Program-made: the position numbers and the translations under genes
In this document: one piece after another, positions 1 to 4,883 of the stretch
Position numbering within the stretch: position 1 is the stretch's first letter
How the letters are laid out: every line of letters starts with the position of its first letter
Source: a candidate division CSSED10-310 bacterium
GTDB lineage: Bacteria; CSSED10-310; JAFGDC01
DNA length: 7,279 nt
Assembly: GCA_016932295.1 (NCBI GenBank)
Contig: JAFGDC010000501.1
Location: 1 to 7,279, forward strand
Direction of reading: 5' to 3'
Notes under the pieces: model-generated
What the model was told of the DNA's origin: nothing
The model's database searches: none
What the model saw: the letters and a program-made list of their open reading frames with translations, nothing else

Positions 1-2026
1 CCCCGGAGAGCACCGAAAACCGTTCCATAGCCTCCTGAAAATCACCGCGGCGGAAGCAGGCCAGCGCCGTGGTGAACTGATCCTCGCGTTCTGACGGCAG
101 CGGTTCTTCATTCACCATGTACACGGTCACCGGTTCAGCCCGGCCCTTCACGCGGATGGCACCGAGACAACGGCCCAGGGATTGGGGAAGACCAGCCCGG
201 AGCCACGTATCGGCGGATACCAAAATAGTGCTGCCGAACGCCTTGTTGGCTCCTTCCAGGCGCGACGCCAGGTTGGCGGCATCGCCCAGCACGGTATAAT
301 CGAAGCGCTGGTGTGAGCCGAGGTTGCCCACGACCACCATGCCGGTGTGCAGACCTATACGCATGCGTAGTGGCCGGCCAGCCCGCCGGGTGAAATCATC
401 CTGCATCCCGCGCAGGCGGCGCTGGCAGGCAATGGCCGCACGCACCCCACGGGCGGCATGATCGGCCAACGCCAGCGGTGCATTCCAGAAAGCGATTATG
501 GCATCACCCTCATACTTGTCGACGGTGCCGCCGCTCTCGAGAATGATGGCGCTCATCGCGGACAGGTAATCATTGAGAAGGTTGGTCAGATCCTGCGGTT
601 CCATCCGTTCGCTGATGGCGGTGAAGCTCTCCAAATCGCTGAAGAAAATGGTCAGCTCCCGTCGTTCACCGCCGAGCGCGAGGCGGTCAGGATCATCCAG
701 GATTTGCTCTATCACCTGCGGTGACAGGTAATGTTTGAACGCGGACTTGATGAACGCTTTCTGCCTGCCTTCACGGGCATAACCAACGATCACGGCGGTA
801 AGGAATCCGCCGGCGATAGTCAGAAAGGGCACTACCTGCGGTAGATCGTACCCGGCCCGGTAGGCAAGGAGCGCCGCTGTCTGCATGCCCGCCAGAAGCA
901 TCACCAGCAAAGCGGCCTGCAACGAAGCGCGGGAGATCATCGTGGTGGCGACCACGGTGATGAGGGCGAGGATCGCCACTATCAGAGCGCTGCCGGCGAC
1001 CGGCGTGATGAAATCGTTGTGCAGCAGACAATCCATTGCGGTGGCCTGGATTTCCACTCCCGGAAAGACGGCATCCATCGGCGTGGGTCGCAGATCCATC
1101 AAGCCGGGTGCCGACAGACCGATGAAGACCGTCGTGCCGTTAAAAACAGCGCCATCCAGTTCGGCCGGCTGGCCGGTCTCCTCGAGGAGAGCGGCCTGGA
1201 TGACGGCGGCCGCGGAGAAAGAACGGTAAGTACCGGCTGGTCCGCGGTACCTGAGCAGATGGCCTGTGCCGGGAGGACCCGGCACGGGGACGCCGTCAAA
1301 GGTGATACCGTCGCTGGTCAGCACGATATCGGCGACGGGAGTGAACAGCCTGGCGGCGGCGGTGAAGAGCGAGAGATACTGCCTGCCCTCGAAGCTTGAA
1401 AAAAGCGGCAGCCGCCTGAACACACCGTCCAAATCCGGCTGGAAAATGGTGTTGCCCAACCTGGCGTTGCCAGCCAGCTCCGGTACCGGCAACACGACTG
1501 ACAGCCGCGGCCTCGCTTCGGGTTTCACGACTCCTTCCGACCCGGGGATGGACACTTGTCCCGCTGTGTAGAGCAGCGCTTTATCGGAATCGGAGACAGC
1601 ACCCCTGTTGAAGCTCAAACCCATCGCCAGGACAGTATCTGGGCGGCCGCGCAGCGTATCGCCCAAGGCGGTATCGTCATCGATTCCGTAGACGGACGAT
1701 TCGGTGAACAGGATGTCGAATGCGATGGCCCTCACCCCATGACTACGCAGGTACTGCACCAGGGGGATATAATACGAGCGCGGCCATGGCCAGCCCTGTG
1801 CCTGTCCATCCTCGGCCGCGAAGAACTCCAGGCTCGATTGATCCACAAGGACGAGCAGAATGTCATCGGCTGCGGTGGCACCCGGCAGAAGGCGGGCCCG
1901 CAGGTCATAGGCGCGTAATTCCATGGTGGCGAACAGGTCGAAGTGCTGGATCGATCCAAACAGCACTGCGCAAACGGCTCCCAGGATAAGGGCGGAACGC
2001 AGGCGGCGCTTGGTGTGCCTGTTCAT
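1..2026 (-). CDS. CHASE2-domain class III adenylate cyclase (C-terminus cut by window edge)
   Basis: The protein should convert ATP to cAMP in the cytoplasm in response to an extracytoplasmic signal. My translation gives 675 codons without a stop, running off the left edge. Residues about 10-25 form an N-terminal membrane segment. Residues about 30-335 form a CHASE2 sensor, including the typical AFDILFTE at 102-109. Three membrane helices lie at about 345-417. The cyclase domain covers about 455-640. Metal-binding aspartates are D464 (FFSDLESFT) and D508 (KYEGDA). K504 matches the adenine-selecting lysine, and N585 and R589 (NLASR) match the transition-state pair. T578 replaces the usual second adenine-selecting Asp, as in class IIIb enzymes. 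All catalytic positions are present, so activity is expected. A short TPR-like stretch begins near 650 (ALACFRRGDFQEAMERF). ATG at 2026 is the only in-frame ATG after an upstream stop at 2072-2074, but no clear Shine-Dalgarno precedes it. It is probably the last gene of the SH3-M48-cyclase operon. Confidence 0.93.
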   Translation of the reverse strand, partial: MNRHTKRRLRSALILGAVCAVLFGSIQHFDLFATMELRAYDLRARLLPGATAADDILLVLVDQSSLEFFAAEDGQAQGWPWPRSYYIPLVQYLRSHGVRAIAFDILFTESSVYGIDDDTALGDTLRGRPDTVLAMGLSFNRGAVSDSDKALLYTAGQVSIPGSEGVVKPEARPRLSVVLPVPELAGNARLGNTIFQPDLDGVFRRLPLFSSFEGRQYLSLFTAAARLFTPVADIVLTSDGITFDGVPVPGPPGTGHLLRYRGPAGTYRSFSAAAVIQAALLEETGQPAELDGAVFNGTTVFIGLSAPGLMDLRPTPMDAVFPGVEIQATAMDCLLHNDFITPVAGSALIVAILALITVVATTMISRASLQAALLVMLLAGMQTAALLAYRAGYDLPQVVPFLTIAGGFLTAVIVGYAREGRQKAFIKSAFKHYLSPQVIEQILDDPDRLALGGERRELTIFFSDLESFTAISERMEPQDLTNLLNDYLSAMSAIILESGGTVDKYEGDAIIAFWNAPLALADHAARGVRAAIACQRRLRGMQDDFTRRAGRPLRMRIGLHTGMVVVGNLGSHQRFDYTVLGDAANLASRLEGANKAFGSTILVSADTWLRAGLPQSLGRCLGAIRVKGRAEPVTVYMVNEEPLPSEREDQFTTALACFRRGDFQEAMERFSVLSG

Positions 2027-2147
2027 CCGATCGAATGTGAGATGATCATGGCGACCACCATCGATCCTGTTTCATACAACAACCACCAGCCGGCGGCGCT
2101 GTGAAACACGCCGGGTGGATACAGTCCGGTCACGGCGCAAGTTTGAT
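2027..2147. other. 121-base gap between M48 and cyclase genes
   Basis: No terminator with a T-run is seen, so read-through from the M48 gene into the cyclase gene is likely. On the minus strand AAAC plus CGCCG can pair with CGGCG plus GTTT across an internal loop (2104-2144), a possible hairpin without a T-run. A 9-codon frame (ATG 2075 to TGA 2046, containing Trp-Trp) is present but lacks a ribosome binding site. Confidence 0.5.
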
Positions 2148-3056
2148 TCAGGGCGCCAAGTGCCGTAGATACGGTGTCCATCGCGCGGTCCGCACCGGAT
2201 TCGGTTCCCCCGGACCACCGGAGTTTTCGATTTGCGTATGTACTTTGTCGGCTCGGTCGCCCGCCGATGGATGGGTTTTCCCGAAACCCGCCGATGTGTG
2301 TTCACCGCCTTCAGATTGTCGCAAACCATTCAGCAGGGCGAGTAATCCACCACTGCTGTACCCGGCCCTGCCGAGATATATCACCGCCAGGTTGTCCGCC
2401 TCGAATTCCTGGGATCGGGAGTACCCCTTCTCAATCATGTTCTGAGCGATATCCGAGATGGCGCCGCCGAAGGCTTCAGTCAACTGCGCTACTTCACCTG
2501 GTCCATACTGTTTGGCGCCTTCGGCGGCCAGAACGGCAAAAGCGCCGGTCAGACGGCTTTGCTTGATTGCTTTCAATCCATGTTTCAAGCAGACATGGGC
2601 GATTTCATGAGCCAAAACCGCCGCCACCGCTTCTTCGTTCGGTGCGCGTGCCAACAGGCCACGTGTGACGAAGATGAAACCGCCGGGCGCCGCAAAGGCA
2701 TTGATTTCATCAGAATCGATCACGCAGAAATGGTAACCCCCGAACGTCTCCGGTCGATCCGAGACACCGGCCAGTACGCCGCCTACCCGGTTGATGTAGG
2801 CCGTCATCGACTTGTCGGAAGATAATTCGTACCGTGACAGAATAGTCGCCGCAACGGCCCGGCCGATATAATACTCTTCGGATTCGGTCAGGTCCGCGAA
2901 TCCTGAACGCATGGCCTTGCCGACCTTGGCGCCGCTTTCCACGGAACCCTTCACTTTGTTGATATCCACTTTTTTCAATGCATCCAGGGCGCCGGCCCGG
3001 ACCGCCATGCAAGAGACCAGGAGAATGATCAGGCAGCAGCCAAGAGTGCGCATCAT
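2148..3056 (-). CDS. M48 family zinc metallopeptidase, exported (BepA/LoiP-like)
   Basis: This 302-residue exported peptidase probably acts in the periplasm or at the outer membrane. M48 relatives there, such as BepA and LoiP, take part in envelope protein quality control. The zinc site is visible: HEIAH at 150-154 supplies H150, E151 and H154, and E217 in EFEAD (217-221) is the expected third ligand. A THP motif at 261-263 matches the conserved C-terminal His-Pro of this subgroup. The N-terminus is a short hydrophobic signal (about 6-22). LVSC at 13-16 fits a lipobox, but type I cleavage after the VRAG region is also possible. AAGGGAGG at 3060-3067 lies only 3 bases before the first ATG (3056) and 6 before the second (3053), so the second Met may be the real start. 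The gene overlaps the stop of the SH3 gene, which suggests translational coupling. The domain is complete. The substrate is unknown. Confidence 0.93.
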   Translation of the reverse strand: MMRTLGCCLIILLVSCMAVRAGALDALKKVDINKVKGSVESGAKVGKAMRSGFADLTESEEYYIGRAVAATILSRYELSSDKSMTAYINRVGGVLAGVSDRPETFGGYHFCVIDSDEINAFAAPGGFIFVTRGLLARAPNEEAVAAVLAHEIAHVCLKHGLKAIKQSRLTGAFAVLAAEGAKQYGPGEVAQLTEAFGGAISDIAQNMIEKGYSRSQEFEADNLAVIYLGRAGYSSGGLLALLNGLRQSEGGEHTSAGFGKTHPSAGDRADKVHTQIENSGGPGEPNPVRTARWTPYLRHLAP

Positions 3057-3520
3057 GCACCTCCCTTCAACAGGCCGCCTTCAACGGCGAATGTCTTTAT
3101 TTCAGCTTCACTGGCCGTCAGGCGCTCCAGTGCATCGACCTTGGTGAAATCCAATTCCTTGTGAGACCCGGCGTATTCCTTTTCCACCTGCTCGTTGAAG
3201 CCTTTGCCGGCCAACGATACTTCATGACCGGAGGCAGTCGTTTCAGCCTTGCCTGCACCGGCGGTCACCGCCCGCGCTTTACCGAGAGAGGTTTCATGCA
3301 ACCAGCCCATGGTGCCGCCCGATGTCCGTACTTTTATCCAGGAACCGTTCTCTTCCAGTTCCTCGATCGTTGCTCCGTATTCAAGGGTCGCTACGATAGG
3401 CGCGAGAAACTGCGGCGAAGAGCGCAGCTTGGCGGCGCGGACCTGCACCGCCTGTTTGCCTCCGGCCACCACCGATCCGGCAATCAGAATACCCACTACC
3501 AAGAAGCTGTGTCGTTTCAC
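3053..3520 (-). CDS. Secreted bacterial SH3-domain protein
   Basis: The protein has 155 residues from a GTG start. It has a signal peptide (about 1-21, charged KRH followed by a hydrophobic core ending SVVAGG) and then one bacterial SH3 (SH3b) domain at about 24-79. That domain includes VRAAKLRSSPQF and the characteristic GW at 72-73. SH3b domains commonly bind peptidoglycan or proteins in the envelope. A low-complexity Ala/Gly/Thr stretch (about 81-98) leads into a charged C-terminal segment (about 100-155, GKGFNEQVEKEY, VDALERL) that I cannot assign to a named domain. The frame is open further upstream to an ATG at 3667, but GTG 3520 is preferred. It has AAAGGAGT six bases upstream and gives an immediate signal peptide, whereas the extra 49 residues look non-coding. 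The stop overlaps the M48 start, so this is probably the first gene of the operon. No enzymatic function is visible. Confidence 0.85.
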   Translation of the reverse strand: MKRHSFLVVGILIAGSVVAGGKQAVQVRAAKLRSSPQFLAPIVATLEYGATIEELEENGSWIKVRTSGGTMGWLHETSLGKARAVTAGAGKAETTASGHEVSLAGKGFNEQVEKEYAGSHKELDFTKVDALERLTASEAEIKTFAVEGGLLKGGA

Positions 3521-3526
3521 CCTGTT

Positions 3527-3534
3527 ACTCCTTT
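3527..3534 (-). promoter_or_regulatory. Ribosome binding site fixing the GTG start of the SH3 gene
   Basis: On the minus strand AAAGGAGT lies 6 bases before GTG at 3520. It is the only strong Shine-Dalgarno-like site near this frame, and it selects GTG over the upstream ATG at 3667. Confidence 0.8.
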
Positions 3535-3563
3535 CGTTACATACATGCCTAGAAATCGTTCTA

Positions 3564-3593
3564 TGTGTACACCATAACCTGATGATTTGGCAA
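3564..3593 (-). promoter_or_regulatory. Weak candidate promoter for the SH3-M48-cyclase operon
   Basis: On the minus strand TTGCCA (3593-3588) and TACACA (3569-3564) are separated by 18 bases and lie about 45 bases before the GTG start. The match to the sigma-70 consensus is partial, especially in the -10 box. The location is sensible, but the sequence alone does not prove it. Confidence 0.25.
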
Positions 3594-3655
3594 CAAATCA
3601 CCAGTCCTGCGAGCAGTTCCATCAAAATCTCCGCCAGCGATCCCGACAGGTTGCC

Positions 3656-3746
3656 GGAACAGGGCATCGGATGATCGTTCCTCTATATGCCTGATGCTAT
3701 AAGCAAGAGTATCGGACTGGTCCGATGCGGGAACAGAAATCGTTCC
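3656..3746. repeat. Cluster of nested inverted repeats
   Basis: Visible pairs are ATCGGAC (3711-3717) with GTCCGAT (3720-3726), GCATCGGA (3664-3671) with TCCGATGC (3721-3728), GGAAC (3656-3660) with GTTCC (3677-3681), and GGAAC (3730-3734) with GTTCC (3742-3746). The first two pairs share the same right arm and so exclude each other if the region is transcribed. Two units begin GGAACAG and end ATCGTTCC. The cluster could be operator sites or an RNA switch-like leader. Function is not established. Confidence 0.55.
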
Positions 3747-3941
3747 ACCAAACATGATCCGCTGCGTCGAATTTCAACATGGATGTAACCGGATCGGCAC
3801 GCGGGGTGGGCAATCCGCATCTCTTCGATCCGTCACATCGGTCCAACTCTCCCGGCATTATCCCGTGAGTATTCTTTCCAGGGTGTTTCATCCATTATCG
3901 CGGATGTATGATTGTGTGTGTTTTTCGTTAGCAGCGGCGAA

Positions 3942-3960
3942 TCCGGAGTGCACCTCCGGA
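3942..3960. repeat. Perfect 7-bp inverted repeat (hairpin or operator)
   Basis: TCCGGAG and CTCCGGA flank a TGCAC loop. Just beyond, CCGGAT at 3961-3966 could instead pair with ATCCGG at 3941-3946. No T-run follows on either strand, so it does not look like an intrinsic terminator. A regulator binding site or RNA structure is possible. Confidence 0.5.
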
Positions 3961-3996
3961 CCGGATCTGGGATATCTGACGAAACATATTGAAATT

Positions 3997-4013
3997 AAAT
4001 AATTATATTATTT
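3997..4013. repeat. AT-only palindrome within an AT-rich island
   Basis: AAATAAT-TAT-ATTATTT is a perfect 7-bp inverted repeat made only of A and T. It sits in an AT-rich patch at about 3983-4017 in otherwise GC-rich DNA, about 115 bases before the methyltransferase start. The minus strand contains TATAAT at 4007-4002, but I see no good partner -35 box. Confidence 0.5.
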
Positions 4014-4071
4014 GATACGGGGATGAATTGGGGGGCCGCTGACTGCTGGCTATATCGTTTCCTTCGTGATA

Positions 4072-4099
4072 TTGAATGCCCCGGATGAAATGCTATACA
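4072..4099 (+). promoter_or_regulatory. Candidate sigma-70-like promoter of the methyltransferase gene
   Basis: TTGAAT (4072-4077) and TATACA (4094-4099) are separated by 16 bases. Each box matches four of six consensus positions. Transcription would start near 4106, leaving a leader of about 20 bases that includes the strong ribosome binding site. A second possible pair is TTGGGG 4028-4033 with TATATC 4051-4056. Confidence 0.35.
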
Positions 4100-4115
4100 G
4101 GTGATAACATGACAG

Positions 4116-4122
4116 AAGGAGG
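4116..4122 (+). promoter_or_regulatory. Strong ribosome binding site of the methyltransferase gene
   Basis: AAGGAGG, five bases before ATG at 4128, is a near-perfect Shine-Dalgarno sequence and settles the start of the gene. Confidence 0.85.
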
Positions 4123-4127
4123 TAGCG

Positions 4128-4784
4128 ATGGTTCAGGCCAGGCGAACCGAAACCGATACCGGGATCCAGGGAAAAGAACTGGTGGTGCTTTTCGACCAGA
4201 TGGCCCGGTATCTGCGGGATCGTGGCTGGATCGAGACGGACGCCATTCTGAAGAGTGGGATCACTGGTGGCACCTGTCTTGAGATTGGTCCGGGGCCGGG
4301 GTATCTGGGTTTGGAATGGCTCAAGAAGACGACCGGCACCACCCTGTGCGGCGCTGAAATAAGTCCGGATATGCTGGCTTTGGCCAAGAAAAACGCCGCT
4401 AAGTATGGCTTGACGGATCGTGTCGATTATCGGGCGGGAAGGGCGGAAAAATTGCCGTTCGAAGATGCCATGTTCGATGGGGTGTTCAGCAATGGATCAT
4501 TGCATGAATGGCAGGATCCGCGGACCGCTTTCATGGAGATCCGCCGCGTTTTGAAGACGGACGGGCGCTATTTTATAACTGATCTCCGGCGCGATATGGG
4601 GTATTTCGTGAAACTGTTCCTTAAAATAATGGTAAAGCCCAAAGCCATCCGTCCCGGTCTGCTCACCTCCATAGCCGCCTCCTACACCGGTCGGGAACTC
4701 GAGGAACTGCTGCAGGGGAGCCACCTGCGCGGAGCTGATGTCCGGACCAATCCTATTGGATTGCGGGTAACTGGAATCGTGTGA
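4128..4784 (+). CDS. Class I SAM-dependent methyltransferase, substrate unknown
   Basis: This 218-residue cytoplasmic enzyme is predicted to transfer a methyl group from S-adenosylmethionine. Motif I is LEIGPGPG at 51-58, the glycine-rich SAM loop. An acidic residue after the second strand (E77 in GAEISPDML) should hold the ribose hydroxyls. AEKLPFED at 106-113 and FDGVFSNGSLHEW at 116-128 match the next two SAM-pocket motifs of the Methyltransf_11/25 type. RRVLKTDGRYFITD at 139-152 is the usual strand after the Rossmann core. The N-terminal 45 residues and the basic, hydrophobic stretch at about 158-180 probably form the substrate-facing part. Length is normal for a single-domain small-molecule methyltransferase. 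It has its own ribosome binding site and lies alone, divergent from the SH3 operon and convergent with the propeller gene. The context therefore gives no hint of the substrate. Confidence 0.9.
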   Translation: MVQARRTETDTGIQGKELVVLFDQMARYLRDRGWIETDAILKSGITGGTCLEIGPGPGYLGLEWLKKTTGTTLCGAEISPDMLALAKKNAAKYGLTDRVDYRAGRAEKLPFEDAMFDGVFSNGSLHEWQDPRTAFMEIRRVLKTDGRYFITDLRRDMGYFVKLFLKIMVKPKAIRPGLLTSIAASYTGRELEELLQGSHLRGADVRTNPIGLRVTGIV

Positions 4785-4883
4785 TCCGGTGATCGCCGGT
4801 CGTGCCTGAGTCACTCTCGCACGGTATTCAGCTTGGTGCGCACGCGTCACCGCGCAGGCTGGTGGTGGAGCAATCCTATCAAT
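4785..4883. other. Short convergent gap between methyltransferase and propeller genes
   Basis: Ninety-nine bases separate two converging genes. CCGGTGATCGCCGG at about 4787-4800 is an almost perfect palindrome and CGTGC/GCACG pairs lie just beyond it. No T-run follows on either strand, so I do not call an intrinsic terminator. Termination may be Rho-dependent or rely on transcript collision. Confidence 0.4.

Larger units (their letters stand above)
3521..4127. other. 607-base divergent non-coding region
   Basis: This gap separates the minus-strand SH3 operon from the plus-strand methyltransferase. Short open frames exist here, but none has a ribosome binding site or a recognisable protein, so I regard it as non-coding. 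It holds nested inverted repeats at 3656-3746, a 7-bp perfect hairpin at 3942-3960, an AT-rich palindrome at 3997-4013, and weak promoter candidates at both ends. I see no terminator-type hairpin followed by a T-run on either strand. It is long for two divergent promoters alone, so regulator binding or a small RNA is possible. Confidence 0.7.

Noticed and set aside
458..1918. Several medium-length plus-strand frames opposite the cyclase
   Set aside because: They overlap each other and the well-supported cyclase frame, and none shows a domain or a ribosome binding site.
2046..2075. Nine-codon minus-strand frame with Trp-Trp before the cyclase, resembling an attenuator leader peptide
   Set aside because: There is no ribosome binding site, no terminator with a T-run follows, and the cyclase has no link to tryptophan metabolism.
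3561..3667. Longer N-terminus of the SH3 protein starting at ATG 3667
   Set aside because: The extra residues have no secretion signal at their start and no ribosome binding site. A GTG with a good site at 3520 leads directly into a signal peptide.
3697..3891. 64-codon open frame on the minus strand in the divergent gap
   Set aside because: It lacks a ribosome binding site and domain features. Its length is expected by chance in GC-rich DNA.
3754..4002. 82-codon open frame on the plus strand in the divergent gap
   Set aside because: It has no ribosome binding site and no recognisable motif, and it crosses the hairpin and AT-rich island.
4787..4825. Palindromes between the converging genes as a bidirectional terminator
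   Set aside because: The stems are short or without a proper loop, and no T-run follows on either strand.
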